Positions 39,739 to 53,200 of a DNA stretch of 64,000 nt are shown piece by piece. Each line of letters opens with the position of its first letter. Position 1 is the first letter of the stretch. The stretch is from Syngnathus acus (lineage: Eukaryota; Chordata; Actinopteri; Syngnathiformes; Syngnathidae). A program made the position numbers and the translations under genes. Location: assembly GCF_901709675.1 (NCBI RefSeq), contig NC_051094.1:5173001-5237000 (forward strand). The letters are read 5' to 3'. The notes under the pieces are model-generated. The model did not search any database. It saw nothing but the letters and a program-made list of their open reading frames with translations, and had not been told where the DNA came from.

Positions 39739-42131
39739 AGACGGAAGACGGTTAAACCTGATGTCGCTGATGAGCATAGTTGCCATTGTCATATTTTACT
39801 TTCTGCCACAATATTAAGAAATCACATTGCTTGCTTACAAATTCAAAGTTGTTGTCCATATCGTTGCTGTGGATTTTTTCCCCCAACGAGAACGACGACG
39901 TAGCTGACTACTATTAGGCTAGTGAAACAACGTCTCTCTCAGTTTCTGTCCATGAAGTACCCCTGAGCATTCGGCGTACTGTATATTGCACGCCAGACTC
40001 CAACTTGTGGTTGACGTGCGAGCACGTGGGACGTTAATGCGAATGTAAATAAATCTGCAAAGTAGGTTTTAATAGCGACACAAAGCTCGTTAGCCTCCAC
40101 AATGGAGGAGAACACGCACACAAACGGCTTGCGTGACTTTGTTGTCCTCTGGCATTGTTTCCACGCGAACGCGCACTCTGCGATTGTGTGAGCGTGCGTG
40201 CGTCACTTTCCACTTTGATTGTGTTCACAGTGTCAAGCGCTCAGTCTGTAATTAGCACACAGCAGCCATCTGTCCAAACAAGCGCTGTCCCGCTCGCTTC
40301 CGCGCCATCATCCCCGACGCCGACGCGACACTATTTGCCGTTCGCTCGCTCGCCGTCTCCATCTGCCCGTCTGCCTCTGTTTACAAGCACACGCGCTACC
40401 ATCTTTTAGCTTTTTTACACGTACACTTTTTATTCACAACTGTGTGCCGCCATTGCACATTTTTACAGTTTCATTTTTCCAATTTTTTTTTGCAGTTTAA
40501 CGATTATATATTGTATTTTCATTTGTTGGTAAATTTTTGTCTTTTTTATGTATTTCATTTGTATTTTGGAAATGTTTTTAGAATTGTTTTTTTATTAGAT
40601 TTTATTTTTACTAAAAATATTTTTGTAGTTAGGTGTTTTCAAAAAATAATTTCATTGAATCTCCATAATGTCGCTTAAACGTTTGTTCTCTGATAGACGG
40701 GCTCCCGTGGGACTATGCTGAACGGCTAAACGAGAACACGCAAAAGACGACACTGCCTTCCTGAAAGTTGTCACACACAGCAACGGTGATCTGCGAGGCT
40801 TTCCAAACCATGTTTGGGCAGTGGAACAGAAACAAGGAAACAGTGAACCTTGCCTAGGAGACAATGAATGTGGGCTCGCAAGTCTCGCTAGCTTTAGCTT
40901 TGCTCCTTGCGTTATGGTCAGTGATGCACTTTCAGGTCTTATTTGAAATTTAGAATTTTTAAAAGACCAAAGACATTGAGTATATTATACATATGGACAG
41001 ATACAAACAAAAACACACACACAGAAAAAAAACATTGGTTATTGGTATCGGTTTGTAGAAGCAGGACGTTATCTCCTATTGGTGGTGTAACTATGGTGCA
41101 TCGATGGTTGCTAAAGAGTGTTCGTGACAAACTCGAAGCCCTTTTTCAGCAATAAGCGAGCAGGCTTCGAGGCAAAAAGATGTTGTGCTCGCAGGTACGC
41201 AAGGCCTAATTCTTTTTGACAGTTACCTTCAACCGGGACTTGCGATTTTTGGAAGTTTTTGCCAAATTCTCGGTGTGGGTTTAGCTAACCTTATGCTACT
41301 TTTTTTTTTTTGTACTGAAGAAAGAAGGAGAGCAAAATGGCAAAGGCAAAGATGACATCAGGGACAGGGACTCGATGATTAGCTGCAACGGCTAATTGGT
41401 GCCGTCGGTCCTAGCAGGGGAAATGATCGGCGATGACAATATCCTTAATTCAGCATTTGGCCCAAAGAACACTTATGCATGTGCTCGCCTTTGTGTATTT
41501 ATGCGTGTGTGCGTTTGGGTTTTTGCACTCCTGTGGGGCACAATCACAGTGAAATTAGTGTAATTAAGTTGCCAGTCGCAACGGGCTTCTGTGGAGAATT
41601 AATATTTACGGCCGTGTGTGTGTGTGCGCATGTGGAATTTTTTTATTAGCATCTCGCTGATGTGTCACCTCCCACCTCCTCCCAGCGAGGCCTCGCGGGT
41701 AATCCGCCCGGCAAATTGGATGTTTGTTCAAATCGTTATCCCGGCCGGGGCACTTTGTATGCGTGCGCGTCGCTAATAAAAACAGATTGACTAACGCTCT
41801 TTGGTGATTAGTTTTACTTTTACTGGGGGGACGCGGCGGCGAGAAAGCGGCACCCCGATGTATAAACTGTTTATTTAATGTCATCGCAGAGTCTATTATG
41901 TTTATTTGAATTTGTTTATCGATTCCAGAAGCTACCCAAGACAACACGCTGAATTCAAACAAACCTTCCACGTGAACATTCAAGAGAATAAATGGACACT
42001 TTTTCAAACTCTCGAACGTTTCCACCGGAAGGGAGAGTTGCCAACATTTTCACCTTGGACAGAATACACGTCACTACAAGAATCTGGCGGTGCGGGACAA
42101 GGGACATCGATCACTCGTAGTTTAATCAATA

Positions 42132-42207
42132 TTAACTCATTCACTGCCAACACAATTAGAATAGATGTTTGACGTCTATAGCCGTCAATGGGAGTGAATG
42201 AGTTGAA
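42132..42207. repeat. Short fold-back element (75 bp)
   Basis: AACTCATTCACTGCCA at the left is the inverted partner of the end, which reads TGGGAGTGAATGAGTT. The loop contains TTTGACGTCTATAGCCGTCA. I recall the same words as an abundant fish repeat. It could be a tiny inverted-repeat MITE or a piece of a longer repeat. Confidence 0.7.
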
Positions 42208-43218
42208 GTATGGGATTTTTTTTGGGGGGGGGTTGTCTAGAAATATTCTATTAGATCACATCTTTGTACGATCAACTTTTCCTACTTGCGTGACGACACT
42301 TTAAGAAGGTTAACGAGCTCGAAACGGGCACCGCCTTCCTCCCCTGTCCTTCCTTCTCGCGTGAACAGCGTGAGGTCATCAGCGGGGGGCGGGGGGTTCT
42401 TTACGCGTTTGTACGGGGGTTGGCACAGGCGGATGCTCGGCTTGAGCCGTCCCGCGAGCTTTTTCCCGGGAATGTCAAGCGTGGCTGAGAGGCTGCGACG
42501 CTGCGAGCTGTGAAGGGTGAATCTGCGGGGATTGTCTCGTGACAGAGAGAAGGTAAAAGGGGGATGTGGAGGAGGGCAGGGCTTCTGCTGGCAAACAATG
42601 GCATCGTGTGTATGATACCGCACACAATTTGTTTGTTGGTCAAAACACTATCTACCAAACTTTTTACAAGCAAAAGTGGAAACTTTGACATTATGTGAAT
42701 ATAGTCCCAATAGTTTTCTCTGTCCACTCAGATTTAAGCCTCCATGTGTTGCCATGTCAAACAAAATGAGTAGTATGGTATTAGCAAGGGAATGTTCTCA
42801 TCTTTTTTTTTTTTAAGTAATCAGATTTCAACTGCATCCTCACAGGGCCCGAACGCGAGCACCCAATGATATTTTTACATCCTTATTGGTTCGTTGGTTG
42901 AAGCAAAAGGGTACAACTAGCGAAGCACATCTGCACAATTTTCAGGTGGCAGCCACCCTGATGTGGACTTTGTCGCCATGGCGATCAATGTTGCAATGGG
43001 AACCTGCCCAAAGTATAAAAACGCTGCATGCTCTCATTTAGAGTGGTAAAGGAGCCTGTTTCGGATTTGATCATCGTCATCAAGCTGTAATTGGTTTGTT
43101 GACTGCAATTGAATCATTTGAGAAGCAATACAAAAGTGCTATGAGGCCTTTTCAAAACAGCCTCAGGCTCAGCTTTTGTAAATTCATCGCCGTAGCCTGT
43201 TGGACTTTGCAATGTGAA

Positions 43219-45175
43219 ACGTGGTAAACAGGTCGATCATAAGTAGGCCCACAAAAAAAACACTCATGAAGTCATGTGTGAAAAAAAAAGGAAGTCTGAT
43301 GTCTTGTTGTAACTTGGATATGTTGGCATTATAACTAAGAGTATTTCAAAAGTCAACTTCAAAACCTCGCTTGATTTAGCAACTTGAAATGAGGTAAGCA
43401 TATCTATCAGGAGGTGACCCACAAAAAAGTCAAGAATTCATGCCTGAAAACACACACGTCAGCCATTTTGGTTGAAAGAGGCCTTTTTTCTCCCCCCCCC
43501 CCCCAGGTGTCCTTCATAGTCCTTCCAATAACATTTTTGAAAATACATCCCCTGAAGTCTCTCGGTCTTCTAATGATGAAATTTGACAGGTTTGCATATC
43601 ACGGGAAGACATACAAAGGCCAACGCTGCCGCGCTATGCGAGTGTGTGTTGGATCTACGTTCTTGTGTTTTGTATGGAGGAGCAATCATCACATAAAAAA
43701 AAAACCTTGGCAAGATCCGCTCTGATTCCCTCCCCACCTGCAGAGGGCGACGTCACACTACGGAGTCGGGGGAAACTCGCTTGTCATCAAGTGCTCTCGC
43801 TCGCTCACCTGCGCCGGCGCATGAACGCATGCCAGGAGCCACTCAGGAGACGTTTGCATGTGGCTCAATTGACCCTGTAGGACTCTTCCTCGTCACGAAT
43901 TGCAAGACGCAACTGGTAAGAAAACAAAAATAACTTTAATGTGGTTAAATTAGAAAGTCAAATGCGAACCAAGTGGGATCGTTTTGGGAAATTGGGATTG
44001 TTGTGGAAATTGTTGCACATCTTTTCTATTTGGATTATCAAGCAGTTCCATCTCCATCTAGTCTATCGTTTTTATATCTCTTTAAAATTTAAACTATAAA
44101 ATCGGAAACGATTTGAAAGAAAAGAAAGAAATCAAATAAATAAAAGTCAAGCGAATGAGACAAATGAGACAGCAAACGTTTTTGTCAGACCAAACGGAAA
44201 TGACCTCAGTGGCCATTTTGAACCACAATGGCCGACTTCCTGTATTTTGTCAAGGGTGACGAAGTTTTTTTTTTTGTGGGTCTACTGATTCTGGATGAGT
44301 CCACCGTATTTTAAAGTTTCTAAGTGAATCTGAGTCTGAATCTTTCATAACCTCTCGAGATTCCCCAAAGAGTGTCGGCCAAATTTCCTGTGAAAATGAC
44401 TCCGGGCGCTGAATTTTTATAAACTGTTTAAATTCAGTTGTTGTAAGCATGTTTTGCTCATAATTATTAAGTTAATCATTTCAGTGAGCAGCGATGAAAC
44501 CATATCCACAGTACTTAAATGACATTTTTTTTTACAGTTATTTGTATTTATTGAAGTAGTTAAGAGTGAATTATATTTGAAGTCAGTTTGACAGGTATAT
44601 TAATGGATAAAAAACAACAATGAATGACGTTCTCAAAATAATATCAAGCCCAGCGAGCAATCTGAGTAGTTGATAATGATTTGCGATTTGGTTCTGCTCA
44701 TTGCTATCGGAGGAAGCTTGCATCCCATAACCCTCGTTCATTACGCATCGGAAAAAGAAGCCATCCGTCACTGTCGTCGGTCGTAACCTGGCATAGATTT
44801 GTGATAAGGGATGACGAGGCACTTTTCAAGCCATCTGAAAGCCATACCAAAAATGGCTCTTCTGCTTTTTACTGTGCAATCGGGCGAGAGTCGGAGGCGC
44901 AAATTGAAATGAGACCTCCGCCAAAGTTCGAGGTTTTATTTGAACGACTGATGTTCCGGATACCCGCCAAGAGCTCTGACGTCATTGTGAAATTGCTGAC
45001 TCACTTCCAATAAATGGAGAAACATCCTATCGGAAATAAATGAAACGGCAGAACTTGACCACACGTTTCACACGCGTTGCACAACGCATTTGGGCTTTGA
45101 TGAGTAGACCCACAAAAAAGTCCCAAGAATCAACACCGGAATATTTGCTGGAGGTAAGCCATTTTGACTTGAAGC
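43219..45175. repeat. Diverged dispersed units with core ACCCACAAAAAAGTC...GCCATTTTG
   Basis: Related units of about 80-100 bp start near 43225 (GGCCCACAAAAAAAAC), 43416 (GACCCACAAAAAAGTC) and 45106 (GACCCACAAAAAAGTC), with an inverted one at about 44205-44290. Each is followed by words like GAATTCATG and a GCCATTTTG box. Similar units appear at about 28017-28100 and 29533-29680 in AACS intron 12. This is either an old repeat family or a decayed tandem array. Confidence 0.6.
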
Positions 45176-46559
45176 GTCCATCTCAGGTCGTTTGGGTCTG
45201 TATTTACGACATAATCCTCCAATCACAAACTCCTGCTAGTTCCCAAAGCCCACAGCTGTAAGTCTGCCATGTTGGTTTGAATTGGCCTGAAGACAATTTG
45301 CAATTTTACCATTGGAGCAAGACAGAATATTTGCTGTCGCCGACCATGGAAAAGAATATTGCGGGCCATATCCGGTCCCCGGGCATTAAGTTTGACATCT
45401 GTGGTTTAGACTCCTGTATAACAACAAAGTCAGAAAATGAAGAGGAAACCTGTCAAGAGAAAGTCTGCGAGTTTAATGCTATCATAAGATGTGAAGCTAA
45501 CAGCCAACAGAAATTAGCCTAAACGTTCGGGTTGGCTATCGTCCCTGAAAACGGTCAAAGACAACGGTTAGCTCGTAGTGGCATTAGCAAAATTAGCCTC
45601 CTTGGCTAGTGAGGCTAGCTACGACACACAAATTCAAAATTAAAACACTGGCAAGGAGAAGAGGCTCACACTTCAAGTGTCTGACCAACTGCACTGACTC
45701 CAGCTTTTGACGTCACTCACTAGGACACACCCACTAAAGGTCCCTTAATACTAAACCCGACTTTTTTTTTTTGTTAAAAAAAAAAAGCTCTTTTGTGACT
45801 AATTACGGACAAGACGAAAGATGTTTGCACACCTGATGGCCACCAGGGAGTGCGCTTGCTCCTCTCAAAAAGACTCCCCAGAGTCAAACACTCAAACAAA
45901 CAAAAAAACAAACAAAAAACAAACAAACGCACAGCACACAGGAGTGAGTCAATCGAAAGTGGATGCGTTTTATTACAAAGTGCTTCTCCGAGGCGCGCTC
46001 ACGTGGTGTGCGCGCGCCTGGAGAGTCTATCGATTACACGGAGAACAGGTGTCGCGCGTGTCAGTGAATGAATAATACAGAGGGCACGAACGCCACTCGC
46101 GCACGCATTTCTGGACACTCGATTGTCTTATTGATCTTTAATCGACAAGTGACTGGGGATGTGTTTTGACTTTTAAAATTCATTAAAACAAATGATGAAA
46201 ATAGATAATCATATAACAGGTTACATGTAAACTATAAGCTATAATTATATATTCTTAAGAATATAAGAACTAATATAGAACCCTTTGAAGTAAAACAATA
46301 CCATTTCAGGCATTTAATAATACTTTGAGAATCCAACAGTATTATATTATTATTCCTGCATTATAGTATAAAACTGAAATTAAAATAATACTGACTGACG
46401 AAGTTTATACATGCCTGTCATGAAGTTGAATGAACACGCCTGAGTCCCCCCCACACACACAAACCCTCGTGTCTTAAATGTCAGTCCGATTGCCAAATCC
46501 CACCCCCCTTATCGCCATATGCACCCTCCTCCTTCCATGCCGCGTCGGATCCACTCTCG

Positions 46560-47158
46560 ACTTGACGTGCATGCACGCGCGCGCGCGAGCACACACACGC
46601 TTTCTCTCTCTCGCTCGCTCTCTATTTCTCACGCTCGCGCACCCGCTCGCTCGCTCGCTCACCGGAGTTGTAGTTGAAGCCCCGCGCTAGAGCAGCACAG
46701 TGTCTGTTGGGTGGCGAGAAGGAGCGCACCATCTTCATCATTTTCAACATCCTCATTCTGAGCCCGTTTGGATGTATTCAAGTCACGTGACTCACTTTTG
46801 GTTGCAGTTGGACACTGGACTTTTGTTGACTGTTTTGTTTTTTGTCTTGTGAACTTGTTCGCAGGTGTTTGAACTTGGGATTGTAAACGCAAAGTGGAGC
46901 TTCGCCATTTTCCCTATCGAATCCGGTTCCGCTCCAATCCCCCCCATTTGGGATAGTAAAGAGTTCCACTCAAGTCCGCCATGAGGTTGCTGACGGCGTC
47001 TTGCTGCTCCCCTTAGTCGCTCCAGCGCCTTTGCTCCGCCACCGAGGAGACTCGCTCCCTTCGCCCGCGATCGGGTGCAGACGGGCTCCCCTCGCCCGCG
47101 ATCGGGTACCCTGGCCGGCGGGAATCGAGTGGCCTCATCCGAACGGGACCGAAGAAGG
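46560..47158 (+). promoter_or_regulatory. CpG-rich promoter/5'UTR of the downstream signal-peptide gene
   Basis: Contains GCGCGCGCGCG (about 46575), (CTCG)n runs (46600-46660), and from 47000 a CpG-dense stretch in which CGCCCGCGATCGGGT occurs twice (about 47062 and 47094). No TATA box was placed. High CpG content just before an ATG with a signal peptide and a splice donor supports a CpG-island promoter. Confidence 0.55.
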
Positions 47159-47258
47159 ATGGAGGCTCCCCGGGCGAGAGTTGCGGGAGGAGTCGGAGGA
47201 ACACTCCGAGGACGCGCGACCTTCTGGATCTGGACGCTGGTGCTCGTCTTATGCGAAG
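47159..47258 (+). CDS. First coding exon, signal peptide; possibly TMEM132B exon 1 (partial)
   Basis: ATG at 47159 gives 33 codons plus one base, then a GTAGGA donor. The peptide starts MEAPRARVAGG and has an arginine-containing n-region, a hydrophobic core FWIWTLVLVLC and then EG, so it is a good signal peptide. An in-frame ATG at 47075 would add 28 residues; I prefer 47159 because the longer form buries the signal core. The position downstream of AACS on the same strand, the phase-1 end after a signal peptide and the very long following intron fit TMEM132B, a single-pass neural adhesion-type protein next to AACS in human. Signal peptides carry little family information, so another secreted or membrane protein is possible. 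Confidence 0.5.
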
Positions 47259-50200
47259 GTAGGAAAAGTTCAGCAGAATTATTCACGTGATGCGTCTTAT
47301 GCATTTGAACGCTTTATTTTTTGGTAAACCTTTTTGTTCCGAACCTTTTCGCACTTTTTGAACGGAAGTTTTGTACCCAACACACGTTTTGCAAAAAGTG
47401 TCTTGTGCGCGCAAAAGGCACGCCATCACGTGACTATTTGGCGACTGCATCATCGCGGTGGTAAAGTGGTCGACGGAATTCCTGCGCATAACAAAAGCAT
47501 AAAAACTTGTCGTCAATACCTGAAACGGTCTGCGTTCATATTTATTACTAAATGCTCGCGTTCTGTGTAACGACATTGGCACGTGCGCATGCCAATGACG
47601 TGTTGCTGTGTAAGAGCCCGATGCCAGATTAGTGTGTGTGTGTGTGCGTGTGTGTGTTATTGTGCATTTTGCGAAGCAAATTGGAACTATTCTGATAAAA
47701 GAAGAGAATGTACTCTTTCGTCTGGTCAGGTTGATGCGACGTCACAATATTGTGGGTGGCAACAGATCAGACAAACTGCTCGAGTTTTTTATTTGTTTTT
47801 AACGCAGGTTTTTTTTTAAGTGCAAGAGTTGAAGCAGTAGTTATATTTCAAGTCTTTGCATTATTATTATTATTGTTATTGTTATTTATTTATTTTACAC
47901 AAGTCTCTTCTACAACAAAGAGTACTCTTGGCACCGCTCGCAACTGGCAGTACAATTCATGTTTCACTTTTGTGCTGATGTGCTTTTCAGTCATTTTTAA
48001 AAGAGTTGACTATGTAGGTATCTTCACTTCTCATGAAGTATGCAGTAAAAGTCTTTTTACCAGCTTTGGGATTGACAGCAAAATGGTTCCTGTTGTCCTT
48101 TAATACATTTCTGTTCTCTTTTCCTCTTTTTTATCTTCTTTTTCTTAAGTCCAAGAGTTGAATCAGTACTAATGCTATGAGCAGTCTTTTGAACACAATA
48201 TCGACTTTGACTAAAGAGAAAGAGTACTCGTGCCACCTATGTCTCTACTTGTTACGATACTTAAATAAAGGAATTAAATCGGTAGTACTTTTACCATACT
48301 CACCAGTGTTGTACTTGGATACAAAGTGTGACATCTTTTGCCAGCCCTTGCTATGCGAGTGCGTGCTAATCAAACCCGGCTTACGCTTCGATGGAGACTT
48401 AACGGGACGTGCTGATGTGCGTTGGCTTGAGACCGGAAAAAAAAGTGCAGCGATTACACGCGGTTGCGGGGTTGGGGGGGGGCAGTCATTGGTCATTGAA
48501 CACAACAGCTGGGGCTGAGTTGGCACACACACAAAAAAGTTGAATCACCAAGTATGAAATCTGGAACATCTGAGGTCCATTTTGGCTTTGGTACGTGTTT
48601 GAATTGGGTAATTTGTTTTCATCTAATTGGATTGAATTTGCTTGTATTTGAATAGTTGCTTTGTGCCATTTGCTCGACACCTTTTCTGTTGCAGTATAAA
48701 ACAAAACAAACAAACAAAAAAAGGACAACTTTCCCAATCCATGTACTGCAGCATAAAAAAAAATGTAATCTGGATTTCATCAAGATTGGTCGCAATGTCG
48801 ACACCACACGAAATAAGGCAAAATCAAGTTGAATGAAATTTGGAACCAGATTTGGCTTTGACAACAGTGCACACACCACATGTGATTTATTTCAGATTCA
48901 CTTTTGACACAAGTGTGCGTAAGATAACATCAGGTCAAACCAAAGTTCTGATCTGAGCAACTGCGCCAGTGCATAAAGTCTTGCCTTTTTCACACGCTGA
49001 TTAGTGGAGGGTTGGGTGTCACTTCCTGTTGGTGTGTGTGTGTGTGTGCGTGTGTGAGTATGGGGGGGTAGTTTGTCATGTCTGCAGGGTTCAAAGTTGC
49101 ATTAATCAGCACCACATTTCCCTTTACATTAGCTTCACTTGACTGTGTGTGCGCGCACGCAGGCATGCACGCACGCGGTGGATCATTATTACGACAAGAT
49201 GACTCAGACGGGACTCGTAATGGATTAACATAGAATTTTAATCCGATGTCATTTATCAGCGTGTGCGAGTAATGACCGCGCGCGTGTTGGGATTTAAAGG
49301 CTACGTTGATTAAATGCACAATCTTTCAACTCGAATGTGTTTGTGAGGTGCCAACAGCAGCGCCTAGTGGTGTGGATGAAAGAATCGTCATCTTTGATTG
49401 ACGTGTCATTTGTGTGGCCCATGGCACACAAACGGTGCAGCAGCAACACCTAGACCCCCGCATATTGGCACTTGAGCTTTGCAGATTTTTTTTTTTTGGT
49501 TCAATGTTTGTGTTTTTGCAGTTTCTAAAATATTTTTAGCAAGTTTTGGGAGGGGGGGGGGCATGTTTGCTGCCATTTGCAGCCCGTTTTTCATAGGAGA
49601 CATTTATTAAAAGTTTATCAGCGTTTTGGACAGTTTATGAACTTTTTCCCCTGTATTTGCTGATCACGCTCCCCCGTGTCACATATAATTTGTACTCTGT
49701 GCAAAACAACAAATATTAGTGCCGTACTGATGTGGTGAGATGATGTGATGAGCTGAGATGTTGCAGTGGTTGCTGCATCCAGGCAACGCTACATTCAGCG
49801 GCGGCGCAGCAGCCAACCATTTTGCCGCAGGCAGACATGTACCAGGCCCTCGATTCAGTTTAGGAATTTCCGAAAGAGAATCCCCGGTTTCCGACCGATG
49901 GCCGAAAAGCTTGCCCTCGGCGTATCACTTGTCACACTGATGTGCTTGCTTGTGTAGAGTGTCGGTTCTACCTGGATTTTTGCTTCGGTGGGCCGGGCTG
50001 GCCAGGTCCCTCACGCCAGCCGGTGCTGCACTTGCTTTCTCTTTCCATTATCTGCAGTGGGAAGAAATCAGAGCTCTTCAGATTGGACACTTGTTTACGA
50101 CCGGCACAGAACAGCAGACTATTGATTTTTGCACACGCACATACGAACGAGAGGCGCTTTCGGGGTGGTGAGGCGGGCGAGATGAAGGTTTTCAATTTGA

Positions 50201-53200
50201 TTAGCGTCATCAAACGCAGCACTGTTAACAGGCGCAGGCGCTAATAGAAAATCATTTGGATGTGGGGCACACTCTCTCACAGAAATGTTGCCGCGAGGAG
50301 GCGAGCGGGGGCAGGCGCAAGAAGGTGTCGCCAAATGGATGAAGGTGATGAAAAGCGGGACAAAGGCTTTTTTCCCCTCATTTGATGAGAAACAAACACA
50401 AAGATAAAAGGCAGGATGGCAAAAAGGGCAAGATGAGGACGAGTAACCTTTTCCTCCACAAATTCATCCACAAAGTTAACATCAAAGTTTGCAAAAGATG
50501 CGACACTCACAGGTGGTTCCTTTCTCCTTTGAGGTTGCTGCAGTGGCATCATAAAAAAACAAAAAAAACATACAAGAGTGAAAATAAGTGAAGCAGGCAA
50601 AGTATGAGGGTGACGTTGTTTTTTTTGTAAATAAACAACAGAAATATAAGATGAAAATAGGCATGAAAATATTGACAAAAAGTCAATGAAAATAACATAT
50701 GATGAATATTAAATAATACAACAGAAGCTGGACAAAAAAGTCAAATGATTGCAACAAAAGAAGTGTGTGAGGAAAAAATACATAACCAAAATGTTACAGA
50801 CGAAAATAATAAACATGATAAAATGATTCCCAAAACAAACCACCAAACAACAATCCTATTGAAAGTCAAACTCATTCCCCTATAATAGTTCAAACTCATC
50901 TACATATTAAAAACATCAGAACACAAAGCAAAATATTAGCTACAAAATACACAAATATTGCTAAAAAATGTAAAATATGCAAGTACGACAAAACACTTGA
51001 CCTTAAACCGGCCCCCCCCGCCCCCACCATTGGTCTCTCATTGGCCAGCATGCCCGTGGTCAGTCAACACGTCTCCAAAGGAGCAAAAATGTGCAAGCGA
51101 GGCACAATCTAATCCCATTTGGGTAGTGTGTGTGTCTGGGTGTGTCTGTGATCCAGCTCCTTGTATTCAAGCAAGGTGTGGGGGGGGGCTGTTGCCGGGG
51201 GACAGGCGACAACACTCGATGGCATCCGCTACATTCCCGCTGCGGCGAGGAGGAGGAAGAAGGAGGAAAAAGTGCGTGGGGACATTAAAAGGCCAGACGA
51301 GGCCAACGAGTGCGAGAAGAAAAAAAAATGGGATGAAGGCAGTTGTTGTGGTGTGAAATGAGAATTGGGGCGGCGGAAGAGATGAGCCAAAAAGAAAAAA
51401 AAAAAGATTGAAGAGGAGGCCTGACTGAGAAGCGAGGCGGAGGTGCAAAAACTCAGCAGCCTGCAGGCGGCGGCATGCCACGCACATCGTCGCCTCCCGG
51501 TGGCCGCGAAATTGGTGAGTGAGGGTCTGTCTGCTGTAGCGAGCGGAACACTTTGCTTTGGCGAGCATCTCTGCTCTGCTGTTAATGACCAGCATCGTGC
51601 GCAGCAGAAATGAGCAGCCAACTGACCGTGACAATCTATACGGAAGCGCCGAGCTGTCAATGAAAAGGCAACCACGGACTCGCACGCATGTTCGAACACA
51701 TTGAAAGCGTCCGTTGAAACACAAATGCGGAGCCGCGGGAAGCTGGTCCTCCTGCGCTCGTTTGTCAAGGAAGCCGCAAAGTGATTAGCGTCCCGCTAAC
51801 CGCGGGCGTGCACGTCCTCCTTAACCAATTAACCAAGCCCGAGGGCACGGCGGCCTTCTAATTAGATGTGCAGATAGGGGAGCTCGTTATGCAAATAGGG
51901 GAGGGGGCTCCTTAGGCAAAACGCCGGCGGCTTCACCTGAGATGGCCGAGAGCTCCCGTGCCATCTAATAATACATGACAACTTTTGCAGGTCGTCCAAA
52001 GTCTGTGTGTGTGTGTGCGTGCGCGTTTCTTTGCTTAAGTGTTTGACTCGTGTGTGTGATTGTGGTGATGGCAGCACAGGCCGATGTTGACGGTTGTGAC
52101 CTCGACGTGGCGGCGGGGCCTCCTGATGCATCCATCGCCACTGCTCTCTCCACCACACACATATCAGACGAGGTGTTCCAAAACATGCTACAATGTACAC
52201 TCTTCGAAGGGAGGGAGGGAGGGAGGGAGGGCGGAAGAGGAAATGAGCATCGAGGAAGGCAAACAAGGACGATATGAAAGGAAGGAATTAAAGAAGCTAA
52301 AATTGTGCATGGAGTGAGACACTACCTACATGTGTGTGTGCGTGTGTGTGTAATCAAAGAATGAATCTTTTGGAAGAGTGTAAACTACTTGTGTGTGTGT
52401 GCTTAACTCATTAGTGTGTTTTATTTAGCCCATGATTTGGCTTTGCAAAACCCGCTGAGGTGTCAGCAGCCTTTTTCTCACCGTTTTATAAAGTAAACAC
52501 ACACATCCGCGCACACACACGAAATTAGATTTTCATGTTAAATGACATGAATGATGAAATGAAAAAATTCCGAATTAAAATTTTTCCATGTCAAATGTAA
52601 AAAAAGAAACTGCTGAAATTGAAAATGTATTTTTCCAAGTTTGCCCGAATAAAATATTTTTCGCAAATTTTATTGCTCCACTAAAATGTTCCCTGCTGCA
52701 CGTCTTCCCTCAACCACAAAGCGTCGTAAGAAACAATAACAAAGAGCCTTGAGTCACTCAAGCGGTGTTTTCAGCGGAAGTTGCGGCTCGGCGCTGCCGT
52801 TTTGAGGGACAGCTGACATTTGCCCTCTTCTCTCCATCAGATGCATTACTGGACACAGGCCTCTGACATTTGCGTTTGGGCAGTGCTAGCCCTCCTCGTG
52901 CTAGCTGACATTTTGTTGGCTGCTAATGCTTATTCATGGCCTCAAAATGGGACCTGTGGGTGGGGCGTGGGAGCACTCCGCTCTGTTTGCTTCCCATTTT
53001 TTGTCGACCCAGGTGGGTGGGGCTCTGTCAAATGATAAATTCCACCCTGACCCAAGAGATAGCAAAACAAATTGGAATTTTAGTCAGGGCAAATCCCTAC
53101 TTTTTTTGTAATATTGTAATATTTTTTGTTTACAAAAAAAGGATAGAGAAACATATTCGAGACATGTTCGAATATGACATATATTTGGTCAAATTCAAGT

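Larger units (their letters stand above)
33605..46559. other. 13-kb gene-poor interval between AACS and the next first exon
   Basis: No protein or RNA gene recognised on either strand. It is mainly AT-rich unique sequence, with microsatellites (35773-35836, 38140-38190, 38339-38405), a full dispersed repeat (39431-39738), a fold-back element (42132-42207), the ACCCACAAAAAAGTC repeat family (43219-45175), a fragment CGGTCACTTCATTAGGTACA (36495-36514) that I recall as common in fish genomes, and a CpG-rich patch near 40160-40390. The interval could hold regulatory DNA for its neighbours, but nothing specific can be shown. Confidence 0.5.

Noticed and set aside
39589-39903. 104-codon open frame
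   Set aside because: Made of the dispersed repeat and its (GGAT)n tail.
51167-51768. Two overlapping minus-strand frames of about 180 codons
   Set aside because: F-, L- and S-rich translations of the reverse complement of an A/G-rich tract; no start context, domain or splice structure supports a gene.
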